Below, piece after piece: positions 1-12,599 of a stretch of DNA of 64,000 nt. The stretch's first letter is position 1. Each line of letters begins with the position of its first letter. Origin of the DNA: Notamacropus eugenii (taxonomy: Eukaryota > Chordata > Mammalia > Diprotodontia > Macropodidae); NCBI RefSeq assembly GCF_028372415.1, contig NC_092879.1, positions 95,514,241-95,578,240 of the forward strand, given 5' to 3'. The position numbers and the translations under genes were made by a program. The notes below the pieces were generated by a model. That model made no database searches. It worked only from the letters and a program-made list of their open reading frames with translations, and was not told where the DNA came from.

Positions 1-61
1 TTTTCCAAAATTGAAACTTGTCTTTGTTAAAGTCTAAAGTTTAGAACGCTGAGCTACAAGG

Positions 62-270
62 TTACATGAGGATTGGGATGAAGAAATTGGAGGTGTTTAG
101 CTCGGAGAAGAGGAGAGAAGTCTTAGTGGGGAGATTTCACTAATCTTTGGTATCTGAAGAGCTATCAGATGGGAGAGGAATTAGACTTGTTCTTTTTGGC
201 AGCAATGAGGGAAAGTTACAAAGAGACAGATTTATGCTGGATGCCAGTCAGCTGTTAGACCTTCCGTCAG
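62..270 (+). mobile_element. L3/CR1-type LINE 3' fragment
   Basis: It shows the typical order: a gtttagctcggagaag motif, then tatctgaagagctatcagatggg, then gaattagacttgttc. This is the 3' part of old CR1/L3 elements. Positions 270-1070 hold only a short MIR/L3 scrap (about 475-600) and otherwise nothing I recognise. Confidence 0.55.
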
Positions 271-1079
271 CGTTGTCCTCAAGCAGAAGCTGACTGAGCT
301 TTGGGCTGAGGGGGATCCTGGGTTATGTTTGGGTTAAACTTCATGGCCTCGACTAGCTTTTCCAACTTGGATAGTCTGTGATCCTGTGAAATTCTTCAGA
401 TTTTTAAAAAGCACTTTCTATTAAGCAACAACCTAGAGACATCCGAGAAACAGACTCTTAGAACAGAACTAGAGCCTTATTAAAGGTCATCTAGACCATT
501 CTCCCCATCTCACAGATGAGGAAACTGAGGTCAGGAGAAAGGACCTGACTGGCCCAAGGATTATGCCTGTCATATCTCAGAGAAGCCTGAGAAAGGATGC
601 TGTCATTTTGTTTCCAAATAGATAACCTTCTTGAAGACGTATAGTGTGTTAGGTATTATCTAACACCTTCAAAAATAAACAGGATCCTTCCTGGGAGGTT
701 ACTTTAAGCAACCAATCAATATGCCTTTACTCCGTGGGGCATCTACTTGGTTCAAAATATATCTAGAGGTACCGGGGAAGGAGGGGGGAAGGGTAGTAGC
801 CTCAAGTAGTTATTGCTGTTATTTGCCTTTGGGAGTAATACCAATTGTGATCTTTTTCTATTGTTAAGGGAATTTTCTCTTAAAGACGTCTTGAAAATTG
901 ATCCCTGTGTGGGTTTGAACTTGTGTTGCCTCCCACGTGCACTTTTTCTGTATGTATTTGCTCAGGTCCAGCCACTCTTTTTCAAATAATCTTCTTTAGT
1001 GACTTTTTCACTTCCTCGTATAGCAGATGAGGTAGTAGAGGCCAAATGTGGTGGCTACGCTGTCATCAGTGAGGAAGAC

Positions 1080-1265
1080 AGATCCCAAAGAATGTTGCTG
1101 GAGTCAGAAGACGTGGGCGTAAATCCCAGGTCTATTCCTTCTTAGCTGTGTGACTGGGCAAGTCGGTTAACCTCTCAAGACCTTAGTTTCCTTATCTGCA
1201 AAAGGAAAGGATTAGACTCCAAGACCTGTAAGAGGCTTTCCAGCTCCAAATCCATGCTCCTGTGA
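1080..1265 (+). mobile_element. MIR SINE
   Basis: The core has ctggagtcagaag, then tagctgtgtgactgggcaag, then ccttagtttccttatctgc, in sense order. The stretch 1265-2120 has no recognised feature. Confidence 0.7.
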
Positions 1266-2119
1266 GCCAATTTGCTCCCTTCCCCTTCTAGTTTCATCTA
1301 TAAATACTCTTGGGAGGATCCTGTTTAGTTGGCTTTCCAGAGAGCTCATCTTAACCTCTCCTGCTTTCTATTTCTTTGTGAGGTGATGTGGCTTTTAATC
1401 TTCCTTTATCCTCTGGAATGTATTGCAAATTAACTCATGCTCGAAATCAGTGTCGTCTTTGAATTGCATATCACTCTGCTTGGCAAGAAGAAAAGTCATT
1501 TGCTGGCTCTGTGTTTGCTTGGCTTTCTGGCCTTCTTGTTTTACATTTGTTAGACTTCTTTAAGAAATGGTGGTGATCCTAGTCTGTATCTTTTCTTTTA
1601 TCCAGTTCCTTGGCTCAGAAACTACAGTGGCTACCACAGAACCTTGTACAAAGAAGTCACTTAATGAATGAGTACATGGAATTCAACAGCTTGCTTAAAT
1701 TGGGCCCCTTGGAATCTTAATGATTCCCAGTGTTTTCTCCTCTCATTTATAATTTTTCCCCTAATTTGGTGATTTGGGCCTTTGCTCTAACAGGTTAATG
1801 GTATGACTCTACAGGGAGCTGAATCAGAAATGACTAGGATGTTGGGCATTTCCCATTTGTCAGGATAGAATCGATTTTATTTTTTGCAACATTTTTCTGT
1901 TAGTCATGGCTGGTACCATTGCATCATCCAACTTTCTTCTGGAAGGTGTTAGGTCTCTGGGTAACTCACATCATTTGATCTCTTACATTTCTTGATACTG
2001 AACCATACCTTTCTTGTTTAAAAAGTGTTTTTAAAAAATGTTACTGTCCCTTCCCAATGAATCCCCTCATCACCAACAGAATTCTCCCCTGTAACAAAGA
2101 AGTACGCTAGAGCAGAACC

Positions 2120-2590
2120 AGTCACTGCTCAATGCCCTGTTCAAGTCTGACAAAGGATGTTTCCTGAAACCTTTGTATTCTGTCACTTCTCTCCTGAGAC
2201 ACTATCACCCCTTTAAAGTTCCAGTTGGTCAGAGAATTGATCCAAATTCTCAAGTCTTTTCATTATGATCTATTTATTACATTATCATGGTCAACATGTA
2301 GATTGTTCTCCTGACTCGGCTTACTTTGCTTTGCATTCGTTTATACAAGGCTTCCCAAGTTTTTCTGACTTCTTCATATGTTGTTTTCATGACATTCATA
2401 TACCATAGTTTGTTCAACCATTCCCCAAGCAACGGCTGTCCACCTTCTTTCCACTGCTTCGCTATTACAAGAAGTACTGCTGTGCGTGTTTTGACACATA
2501 GGGGACCTTTTCCTTCATCTTTGACCTCCTTGTAGTATTCTTGAGTGAAAGGGGATGTACTACACAATGACTTTTCTAGCATGGTTGTAA
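2120..2590 (-). mobile_element. L1 3'-end fragment
   Basis: It contains the antisense of the conserved L1 tail: ccatagtttgttcaaccattccc, then tgtccaccttctttccactg. Small ORFs within it on either strand are remnants without function. Confidence 0.6.
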
Positions 2591-3169
2591 ATCATTCTGA
2601 ACCATATTTTTCAGTAGATCTTTTTGTTCTCCTTCTCTATGATAACTTTTCCCTGTAATCACCAGTTGTCAAGGTCTACTGACTTAATGTGGATGAATCC
2701 ATTTCTTCACAGACCCTTTCTGCTCTTCATCCCCGGAAAGAGATATTGGCCCATAAGCCCCAGTTATCTTCACCGTGACCTTTTTATTTCCATTCATGAG
2801 CACTGCAGGGCAATATGGCCGTGTATTGTGAAATGATGGGTTTTGTTGCCTTTAAGTGCATGATGTAAACAAGCCTTTATTTTGCAGAATCTCAGAGTTA
2901 GAAGGGATCTTAGAGAAATCTAGTTTAAACCATTCCTTCTGCTCTCCTTCCAGGGGCACTGTTAAAATGGAAGGGGGCTCCATAGGCTCCTGAGCTATTT
3001 GGTATTGTTATTAGTTTCATGAGTCACCCCCTGCTGACACCGAGCCTCTCCCTATTTGGCTAAACTGGTTCTTGACCAGTAGACTAATGTGTAGCTGCCC
3101 TCTACTGCCATAGGTTCCACATGAACGCTCACATTGTGATAAGGGATTAGGGTGGGGCTTTTGTGAAGG

Positions 3170-3325
3170 GTGGAGATATTGTGTTTTCCTCATTTTGCCG
3201 AGGTAGAAGCTGAGCTTCTGAGAGCTAAATGTATTTTCTCAAGGTCACACAGATGCCAAGTTAGTAAATGCAGAACTCCAGCCCAGGCTTTTTGACTGTC
3301 ATTCCAGTGCCCTTTCTACTTTGCA
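3170..3325 (-). mobile_element. MIR SINE
   Basis: Antisense MIR core: a tcattttgccgagg stretch, then tctcaaggtcacacagatg, and a tail ending near ccctttctac. Between 2590 and 4250 there are otherwise only short MIR/L3 scraps (2875-2960, 4060-4130). Confidence 0.6.
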
Positions 3326-4254
3326 GTGTCACTCATGAGACAATATAGAGAGCTTGAACTCGGGGCAAATGTAGGACCGGTGGAGTCGTCTTAGAGAGAG
3401 GCCTCAGGGAGCTATCTCCTGGGACCCAAGGCTCCACAGGGAGAGAGACACTGTCCCTAGGGGAGGAAAGGTAAGGCATGAAGACAGAGACTCTAGAATA
3501 CCTTGAAGCTACCTCTGCAGGGAGAATGGGGAAGACTGGAGGAGGCAACCTGTCTCCCAAACATGTCAGTGGCCCAGCCTGAGTCCTGGTCCTAGCAATC
3601 TATGATGAATTGTCTTGCCTAGTGAAGAATTTCAGGCTTCCAAGATATATAGGGCATCTGTGGCTTCCTCATTCCAAGAGCCCTTTAAATAAAAACCAAG
3701 GAGTCCATCTTCCTGGAAGACAAAGGGCTCTGGGGCCTCCCAGAGTGTCCCTATGTCCCTGGGTAGGTTGGTGAAGTGCTAAGCCCAGCAGTGGTCTCAT
3801 GTCTGTTTTCCATTGGGTTTTCATGATTTGTTGCTTAAGAGTCCTGCATTAAATTAGAAAAATGATGCTGAGTCAAATGCTTTCCAACTTAAGCAAGTGC
3901 CCTTCCTTGGGGCTATCCAAATACAGGGAAACAACCAGAAGTGTTTGGTTTTAAGTTGTTTTGTAGCTGTTACTTTCACAAGGCAGTTGATGGTTTTGGC
4001 TGTACAAGAACAATGCTGCCATCTGCTGGTGAATGAGGCCATAATCAAGAACTATCCTAGGAATTTGATCTAGAATTTTACAGCTGAAGAAACTGAGGCT
4101 CAAGGACATCAAAACTATAATCACATACAAGAAAAGTCTCCATGACAATTAGAGGAGGTGGCACATTTTGAGGACAGTAAGTGCTTATTTTTGAACATGT
4201 TTGTTAACTGATTGACTTGAGCTTGAGTATGAGAAAAAGGGTAGTGAAAGGCCT

Positions 4255-4843
4255 CAGAGGTTCTCAAAGTGAGTGATACCTGGGGGGATGCTGGAACAAT
4301 ACAGGGGAGCGGTAGTAGCCTTGGGCATAATTGGGAAATATTGAATAAAAATAAGGGGACAGTGGAAGCATAAGGAAAGAAGAAAAAATAAAGTTTTGAA
4401 AAACCATTCATATATATTTCATCTGTTGTATAACAGAGTTTAAAGTCATAGTGATTACATTATTTTCCAATAAATACACAAAATGCAAGTTATAACTGAT
4501 TGGTGGTCAAGTCCATTGACAGGTCTTAACAGACAAGTGTTGGCAAGTAAGCAAGTCGGGAAGTTCAGCACACGTGGGCAGCAATGTGTGGATATAATGA
4601 CTTGTTTATATTACAATACTATACGGTTACATGCTGCAGTATTGTGTCATCAAAATTTCAATGCAGGAAAAGCCCTACAAATTTATAATAAATTATTAAA
4701 CTTAAGATGTGTCATTTAAAAATATTTTATATATTTTTTAAATGGTACAAATCATTAAAGGGCTAAAGAAAGTAGATTTGGGGGAGTTGCTGAGTAATTT
4801 TTTAAAAGGGGGGCAATGGGCCAAATAAGTTTGGGAACCTCTG
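4255..4843. mobile_element. hAT-type DNA transposon (non-autonomous) with both terminal inverted repeats
   Basis: The left end is cagaggttctcaaagt. The right end, read on the other strand, is cagaggttcccaaact. These match the 16-bp Charlie-group hAT termini (CAGNGGTTCTCAAA). The 589-bp interior has no transposase frame, only a chance 78-codon ORF. No clear 8-bp target duplication survives. Confidence 0.6.
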
Positions 4844-4864
4844 TTCTAGACTATCCCATACAAG

Positions 4865-5090
4865 TACTGGGTGAAAGGACTGCAGCTATTTAGCTTAGAG
4901 AGATTTAGTGAGGACAGAAGAGTAAAGTTGAAGTACCTGGAGGCCCAGGGGTTGCTGAGGGCAGGTGGGATATTTCAGAGAGGCAAGCTTAGGTCAAATG
5001 CCATGAAAGGGTTGTCACAAAGAGAGCTGTCCACAAGTCGGATGGTCTGCTTGGGGAGAGAGGTCTTCAGTTGTTCTGGGATAGGGTGGA
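4865..5090 (+). mobile_element. L3/CR1 LINE 3' fragment
   Basis: It contains tatttagcttagagagattt, then agtacctggaggcccaggggttg. These are CR1/L3 3'-end features in the same orientation as the copy at the window start. Confidence 0.5.
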
Positions 5091-5547
5091 TTTGGTGGTG
5101 CCTGAGCTCCCTTACAGCTTCAAGATTTGGGGATTCTCTCACTTTAGTTATATGCAGGCTCTTCTGGTCATTACTGATGTTTTTTCTTTTAGAGAAAAAA
5201 GTTCCATTCGCTAGAGTTTCAAATGAAAACAATTAACCTTCTGTTTGATAAAGTTTGTTGTTATACATTGTTATATTCAATAATCTATTATTGAAATAGA
5301 AGCCACATAGTTTTGGAATCATGAGAACCCAGGCTCACATATTGGCTCTGCTACAAATTTGTCCATTTGGCCATATGACTCTCAGTGACCCTATGGTGAA
5401 GTTACAATATGACAAGAGTCATACAAGAGGGGCAGACATGGAAATGTGGCCATCAGTATCACTGGAGGGAACTCTCACTTTGATAAGATCACCAGCTGAT
5501 TTTTTTTGTTTTGTTTTTTGAGACTGTGTTTCCTTGTACCATCCATG

Positions 5548-5805
5548 GGCAGCTAGGTGGCACAGTGGGCCAGGACTGAAGTCAGAAAGACTCATCTTCT
5601 TGTGTTCAAATCCGGCCTTAGATACTTCCTAGCAGTGTGACCCTGGAGAAGTCATTTCACCCGGTTTGCTTCAGTTTCCTTATCTGCAAAATGGGCTGGA
5701 AAAGGAAATGGCAAACCACTACAGTATCTTTGCTAAAACCCCATATTGGGTCATGGAACATTGGGCATGACTGAAAAACAACTAAACAACAACAACATCC
5801 CACCC
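5548..5805 (+). mobile_element. Marsupial tRNA-derived SINE (WSINE/SINE1 type)
   Basis: It has the full structure: head gggcagctaggtggcacagtg, MIR-like core, cagtttccttatctgc, then the specific tail ggaaatggcaaaccact to gggcatgactgaa, ending in a caacaacaac run. This tail is diagnostic for marsupial SINEs. Confidence 0.85.
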
Positions 5806-6419
5806 AGGATGGTCATTCACAGATCCAACTTCACTGCTGCTCTGCATGGATGTTCTGACCTGTTCTGTTCCCACCCTGGTCTGATTAGTTCACTCCTCCT
5901 TAGGCACTTGATGACTCCTAGGAGCTCACCTGTGCCAACAACTAACTGGTTTTAGCCCCAATGAAGCTCAGAATTATCAAACTCAAGCTGTCCACCAATT
6001 TCAGCCACCCAAGTGTCAGGGACTCCAGGTATCAGCCCCCACCACCAGCAATAGCACAGATTCATCCACTGGAGAATTTGCAGATTTTGGCCAGATGAGT
6101 TAGAAGCAGAAGAGCTGGGTGGAAGAATAGAGAGGAAAAGAACTGGGGAGAAACAGATCCAGGAAAAAGAGAGAAATTGATGCAGAAAAAGTGGCTGCCT
6201 CAGAGATAGAGGGAGACAGGGCAAGGGGGCTCAGTAGGGTCTGTGATGTGTTGGACCTAACCTGCCTCCAGATTTGCAACCTCAAAACCATCTTCCATTT
6301 TCCCCTCTCCCTATACAATTTGTTGACAAATCTTGTTGATTTTGACTGGACAACATCTCTCAGGACCAGCCCTTTCTGTCCATTCACATGGTCCATACTC
6401 TGGGGCAAGGTCTTAGCAC

Positions 6420-7250
6420 CTCTCACTTGGAATAATGGCCTTCTTGCTGCAAGTATCTCTCCATTACAATGTAGATCTGAGAAGAGGGTCTAGCTGGAAG
6501 ATGGAGTGGAAGGGCTGGGTAGCTTTAGAGTGGTCTATGGAGCCTGGGGGGTGGGATTGGATTGAGAGGAATGAGAATAAGACAAGCAGTAGGGGATGCA
6601 GAACAAGGTTTGAATGATGATCACTGGGATAGGGAAGGTATGAGCAGGTGGGAGTTTGTAGGAGTGAATTCATGCAGGTTTTGATTGTCCCTGGGCGTTT
6701 GGCTTTGGTGGGGTCCGTCTAGAGTCTTAGGCAGCTCAAGTGAGGGGACAAGTGCTGAGAGCTGAAGGAATGGTATTATTCCCCTTTCTCTACTGCCCCC
6801 AACAGAAGACCAGACAGGACAGGCAATGGAATGGCTTTTCTCCCCTTCCCTAGGAATGCAAGAGATCTGATTATATCACCAAGTGAAAAAGTATAGAGAG
6901 TGAAGAAAAAAGGGCCCAAGACAGAGACCTGGGGGGGTCACCCACTTTTAGCAGGTGTGACCTAGATGAAAATCTAGCAATGCAGACTGAGATAGGAGGC
7001 GAGCTAGGTCACAAAAACCTAGAGAGGGGAAAGAAAGTGGAGGCATCGATATCGACAGCTTTCTCAAAGAATTTAGCCACAAAAGGGACAAGAGATGTGG
7101 GACAAAAGCTAGCAGGGATGAAAGGATCAGGAGAGAGTTTTTGAGGATGAGAGAGACCTGGGCATGTTTGTAGACAGTAGAGAATGTGCCCTATTACTCA
7201 GAAAGAGAAGGAAGATAAGTAAGTGAGGGAGTGGGGAAGATGGGGAAGGA
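6420..7250 (+). repeat. Old mammalian interspersed repeat, family uncertain
   Basis: It includes cccaagacagagacctgggg and tttctcaaagaatttagcc. Phrases of this kind recur in old LTR/gypsy-like mammalian repeats, and the blocks near 39.7-40.7 kb and 43.3-44.2 kb look like the same group. Positions 5800-6420 are unclassified. Confidence 0.35.
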
Positions 7251-7384
7251 AATCTACTGGCAAAGACAAGACAGAATGACCTCTTATGTTGCAATAATAT
7301 TCTGTTATGTTGATACGTCAAAATTTAGTCAGCCAACCACCAGGAACATATTTTTCTGCCTTTTGGTCATCACACCAGTGCTAA

Positions 7385-7605
7385 TAGGAATATTTTTAGG
7401 TGACAGTGAATAGACTGCTGAACTTAGAGTCAGAAAGGTCTGAGTTTGAAGTCTCAAACACTTGCTAGCTATGTGACCTTGGACAAGTCACCTAACTTCT
7501 CTCAGCCTCAGTTTTTTTCATCTGAAAAATAGGGGTAATAATAACACCTAGCTCCCAGGAATGTTACGAGGACCAAATGAGAACATGTTTGTCAAAAGCT
7601 ACTAT
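7385..7605 (+). mobile_element. MIR-type SINE
   Basis: The order is ttagagtcagaaaggtctga, then tagctatgtgaccttggac, then cctcagtttttttcatctg, then ggtaataataacacc. Confidence 0.65.
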
Positions 7606-7745
7606 ATGTAGATTTTCCCCCTTTGATGTCAATAACTCATTGGTAACACTGGGTCAAAGTATGTAAAAAGAAACTAGTAACTTTTCACATGATTCTAAAT
7701 TATTTCCAGAATGGCTGAACCAATTCACAGTATCATCAGCAGGGA

Positions 7746-8250
7746 ACTAATATCATGATGATGATAGAATTTATATAGATTTAAGGCTTGTGAAGCACTT
7801 TGTTCCTGTTGTCTCACTTGATGCCCACAATTCTATGAAATAGATGGCTATTATTGGGGCAGTTGGGTGGTGCCATAGTGCACAGAGCGCCAGGCCTGGA
7901 GTCAGAAGACTCTTCTTGAGTTCAAATCTGGCCTCAGACACTTACCGTCTGTGAGACCCAGGGCAACTCACTTCACCCTATCTGCCTCAGTTTCCTCATC
8001 TATAAAATGAGCAGGAAAAGGAAATGGCAAATCCCTCTGGGATCCTTGCCAAGGAAACCCCAAATGGGGTCACGAAGGGTCAGATATGACTGGAAGGAGT
8101 CAACAACAACACAGGTGCTATTATTATTCTCATTTTACAAATAAGGAAACTGAGACTAAGTGATTTGCCCAGAGAGTCGTAAGGCTGGATTTGAATTGTG
8201 GCCTTTCTGGTTCCAAGTCCAGCACTCTAATCATCACACTGCCACAGCCA
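7746..8250 (-). mobile_element. MIR-type SINE interrupted by a younger SINE
   Basis: The first half is 7746-7855 (aatttatatagatttaagg to gctattatt). The second half is 8113-8250 (cattttacaaataaggaaac to agcactctaatcatcac). The join is natural once the insert at 7856-8112 is removed. Confidence 0.65.
7856..8112 (+). mobile_element. Marsupial SINE (WSINE/SINE1) inserted in MIR
   Basis: Full-length, from ggggcagttgggtggtgcc to a caacaacaac tail. It is flanked by a 9-bp direct repeat, gctattatt, at 7847-7855 and close after the tail at 8117-8125. Confidence 0.8.
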
Positions 8251-8774
8251 ATTCAACCATGAGTTTTCTCAGCTTTTCTAGCATGATAGTTACAAAGTGA
8301 TACCTCAGGAATATTTTCATTTGAATTTTTCTGATTGTTAATGATATTTTCCAAAGGAATTTATAGGTGGTGTTTCTTCTTTTGAAAATCATTTGTTTAT
8401 ATACTCTCCCAAGGTTGTTGGGATAATATTCGTACAGTGTTTTGCAAACATTATACCTACGATGACCCATTATCTCCTTGGAATAGCAGCACTTTCCACA
8501 TCCCTTGACGGGCTTCTAGCCTGGTCCCTACAGAAAGCCACCTTTGGGGAAATGTGGTCTAGAAGCTGCTTCCACAAGGGCTGCCTGAACACCCAGTGGA
8601 GAGAGTTCTCGTCACTGAAATCCTTGGCCCTGTCACATGGTTCACCATCAGAAACTGCTGTCATTATATCAGTGAAAATACTACTAAGGAAGGGGCCATC
8701 TTTGCTGCTGGATGCTAGGGCCCATGAGACCTGCCTATGAGAGTTTTTCTTCTGATTGGCTGAAGGCTTTCATC

Positions 8775-8885
8775 TTCCCCACCTTGAGAGCAAGGGATTA
8801 GGTCCCTTTTCTCTATGTATCCCTCTTGCTTGAACAGTCCTTGGTACATAGTAGGCTCCTAATAAATGCTTTTTCATGGATTCAC
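8775..8885 (+). mobile_element. L2 3' end
   Basis: The conserved L2 terminus: gtccttggtacatagtaggc, then tcctaataaatgcttt. Confidence 0.6.
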
Positions 8886-8899
8886 CTTGTCTATTAGGA

Positions 8900-11880
8900 A
8901 ATGGCACTTAATATTTTTTATGAGTTTCCAAAACTGATTTTTATCAGTTTCCAAAACTTTTGGCTGTCAGACTTTTAACAGTGCTATGTAATGTAAAGAA
9001 CCTCCCTCAATCCATATCTTTTCTTCTGATTCTGATTGAATTTGACTTCCTCAAAGCCTTTTTGATTGTGTAGAAGTGAGATTTTCTAATTTGTCTTTTA
9101 CATTCCCTGCCATGTGTCCCAGATCTACAATTTTTCTTCCTACTCACAGTTGTGAGAGATATTGAATACACTATTCATTTTTATGGTCTAATTTTTAGCA
9201 CTGAGACTGGCAATCCTTTGGAGTGATATTGTGGTATGAGAGACTGATACAGATTGAATTTCCCCCCAACTGAAGACCATGCTTCAGCCTTCCTCACAGT
9301 TCTCATTGAACAAAGTTCAATGTTCAAAGTTCAAAGTTCAAAACTCTTATTGAGTTAACTGAACACTCGATTTGTGGCTTGTTTGTTTGTAGATCTTCTT
9401 TTTATAGTCATTTCTACTGATCAATTTCCCATTTTTTGGCTCATGTCAGATAGTTCTGATAATGATAGCTCTCTGCTATAGCCAGCAGTCTGGTCTAACC
9501 AAGCCCTGCTCCTCACTTCTTGTTTTCATTATGTCCCTTACTTTTCTTGACATTTAATTTCTCTAAGTAAATTTTTTAAAATTATTTTTTTCAACTTTTC
9601 TAAAGTATCCTTTCATTGTTATTGTTGAATCATTTCAGTCATGTCCCACTCTTTGTGATCCCATTTAGGTTTTCTGGGCAGAGATACTGGAATATTTTGC
9701 CATTTCCTTCTCCAGCTCATTTTACACATGAAGAAATGGAGGCAAATGGGATTAAGTGACCTGCCCAGGGTCACACAGCTAGGAAGCGTCTGAGGCCAGA
9801 TTTGAACTCTGGAAGAGGAGTCTTCTGACTTGGCCTATTGTTCTATCCTTGTGGGCTGCCCACAAACCTGCCAGCAAACAATTTCATTTAATTGGCATAG
9901 ACTACATCTATAAAGTAATTGGAATCATTATTTTTACTCTATTGGAGTAATCTGGTCATGAACGGTGACTATGTCTTATTTTCTTCTGAGAAAATTGTTT
10001 TGCTTGGTCAGGAATTGCATTTATATCAATCCCATGTATGTCATGGCAGTTTAACTCCTGGATAGTTAATGTATTTTATTGTCATTTTAAATGGTATTTA
10101 TTTTCCTACCTCTTCCTTCTGTTTTGTGTTAGTAATGCACAGAAAAACTAACGATTTTTGTGGATTTATTTTGCATCCCCTAGTTGTCAGACACTATCGT
10201 CTTGATTCATTTTGTTCTTGAAGGTCTATGGCTCAGGAAATAAACGTGGAATGGCTAGGAAGTCATCGTAGCACTGGGGAGACCAGCTGGGATTGGGCAG
10301 TCAAAGAATCTGTGTCTTTGAGCTCCACTTACCTCATCAGTAAAATGAAGAATTTTGGTAGGGAGGAGGTCCCTTTGAGTGCCTGTGGCCAGCTGGGGAA
10401 GGATATGTTCTGGAATTAATCGTCAGAGTAAATAATATTTTGTCACTATTACTGTAGTCTCTTTACTAATAGATCAGTGGACATTTTTGCATCCCCATTT
10501 ATTAGCGACATTGGACTTGTTTTATCTTTTTCCTGGGGCACTCCCTCGTGGATTGCTTGACTCCCATTTTTGAGACTGGATTGTTAAAGATCATCTTTTT
10601 TCTGATTTTGTAACCTTGGCTATTTGTAGTTTTGCTTCCATTCGTTTGTTTCCTTCCGACGTTCGGTTTTGTTGGCATGTCATTAAGCATAGGAGTTTTG
10701 ATCATTTTTATTTCCTCTCCACTTATTGTGAATTCTCCTTTCTCCTTTTTTCTTTTGATAATTTAGTTTTCTTCTCTTTGATTAGCTAACGGTTTATTTT
10801 ATGAGCATTTCAGAACAGCTTTTAGGTTTATTTCTCAGCTCAGTTGTATTGCAGAAAAACATTAATACTGCACTCTGTGGTATGAGCACAAACCTGCAAG
10901 CCAACAATCTTGAACTAAATTTCTGTTTAATCTAAGTCTAAACACTGTTCAGATTAGAGGGTAAATGGGGAAGGGATCTGCTCAGGCCCTGGGACTTCAC
11001 CCCACAGCACCACAATGTTTCCTCATTGCCGTCTCTAATCGCTGTCTATCCTCATAGCTCTACTGTAATTATTTACAATTTCTATGATTTGTTCTTTGAC
11101 CAACTCACCATTTAGATAAAGTTCTTTAGTCTCCACTTAGGTCTTTTTTCTTCATACCCATTTTCCTTACTGATTATAAATTTTATTGTGTTATCTGTCA
11201 GATGTTTTTCTGCATTTTTATGAGTTATTTCTGCCTGAGCAGTAACCAATTCTGGTTCAGAATCTATGTGATGCTGAAAAAGAAATTCCATAAGATTCCC
11301 ATTCATAAGTCACCAAATGTCTAACATGTCTGGCTTTTCCACTATTCTGTTCAAAACCTGTCATTTCTTCCATTTGACTTTTCTCTTAAGTCTGAGAGAA
11401 GCACATGGAATTCCCCAGCCATTGCTATCTTCGTGTGTTCCTGTAATCCAGTCCTTAGGTGTTGGCTACTAGGAGGGTGTCTAGTTCTTGCTGGCACTGT
11501 TTCTTTAGCAGGAGTTCCTTTGGGCATCATGGAGTCTCCCCGACTATGTCTCTCTTGTCTTTTCTGAGATCATGATTGCCACTCCTGCCTTTAGGGATTT
11601 TGCTGTGGTAAATCACACCCCAACACCTTGTTTTAGCATGGTGTGATTATTTTATTTATATATGTGTGTACATATATGTATAAAATGTACATATGTGTGC
11701 ATACATGTCTTATACATAGTAGATTGTTGGATTTTGTTTAACATCTTTTGCCACCCTCTTTCCTTTTAAGTATCAGTTTATTCTGTTTGTATCTATAGTT
11801 ATAATTTTGTTTGTTTTTATTTCTATTAAATTTAGTTAGAATGTATTCTTTTTTTAAAATCAATACTAGGAATTTGTATT
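8900..11880 (-). mobile_element. Fragmented old L1
   Basis: T-rich antisense blocks read on the minus strand as Lys/Asn-rich L1 ORF2-like fragments, all broken by stops (for example near 10500-10700 and 11110-11310). It is interrupted by a SINE at 9613-9850 and MIR-like sequence near 10210-10410. The limits are approximate. Confidence 0.4.
9613..9850 (-). mobile_element. Marsupial SINE (WSINE/SINE1)
   Basis: The antisense order is ttgttgaatcatttcagtca, then ttgccatttccttctccag, then the cagggtcacacagctagg core. The head at the right side is truncated. Confidence 0.8.
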
Positions 11881-11989
11881 GCTTCAAACAATCTGATCCC
11901 AGGCCCTCTTGTTTTCCCCCTTTCCTCTCAGCTTAGACACAAATTGCTGCTCTGACCTCCTTTCTCTTTCTATTCAGAGCATCATAGAT

Positions 11990-12165
11990 TTAGAACCCGA
12001 AGGGACCTCAGATTTTACAGAGAAGGAAACTGAGACTTATAGAAATGAAATGACTTGCTCAGGGTTACACAGCTAGTCAATGGCAGAGTGAGGATTTGAA
12101 CCCAGCCAGGTTTGCTGGCTCTAAACACTAGGCCCTTTCTCTCAGTGCCAGACAGCTTCCCTAAC
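11990..12165 (-). mobile_element. MIR SINE
   Basis: Antisense core aaggaaactgagacttatag, then tcagggttacacagctag, then ggatttgaacccag. Confidence 0.75.
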
Positions 12166-12404
12166 AGTTATTTTCCGACCTTATTGTGTTTCCATTACTA
12201 TCGTTTCTTCTTTTCTTTCTTTTTACCTTCTTGTGCCTGGCCCAGATAAGGTGGGCATTCCTAGAAATCTTTCCCTGCTTCCCTCTGTACTTCTGAATAA
12301 CCTGTACCTGTGATCTTTCTCAATTTCACCCTCACCCATCTTTTTCTAGGGTGTTGACTTTCTTGGACATCCACAATTTGGTCTTTCTGTTCCCTCACTG
12401 ACCT

Positions 12405-12560
12405 TTAAGCATAGCTCTGTGAGATAGGTGCTCTTATTATTCCCATATTACAGATGGGCAAACTGAGCTCACAGAGGGACCCAAAGTCAGGCAAGTAATA
12501 AGTGTCTAGTTTTCATTCTATGCCTTCTAGATGGCCTGAGTCTTCAAGAACTCGACCCTC
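12405..12560 (-). mobile_element. MIR SINE
   Basis: Antisense core gtgagataggtgctcttatt, then cccatattacagatgggc, then tcaggcaagtaataag. Confidence 0.6.
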
Positions 12561-12599
12561 CCCTGGCTTTCTCAGGACAGTTTTTAGAAGTCCTCAGTT

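Larger units (their letters stand above)
7606..8470 (-). mobile_element. L1 3' fragment split by nested SINEs
   Basis: Antisense L1 tail sequence at 7606-7745 (atttccagaatggctgaacc) resumes at 8255-8470 (agtgatacctcaggaat). The gap holds a MIR-type SINE that itself contains a younger SINE. Confidence 0.6.

Noticed and set aside
5548..5620. tRNA gene candidates in SINE heads
   Set aside because: The heads are diverged tRNA-derived SINE promoters embedded in full SINE structures, with no intact cloverleaf.
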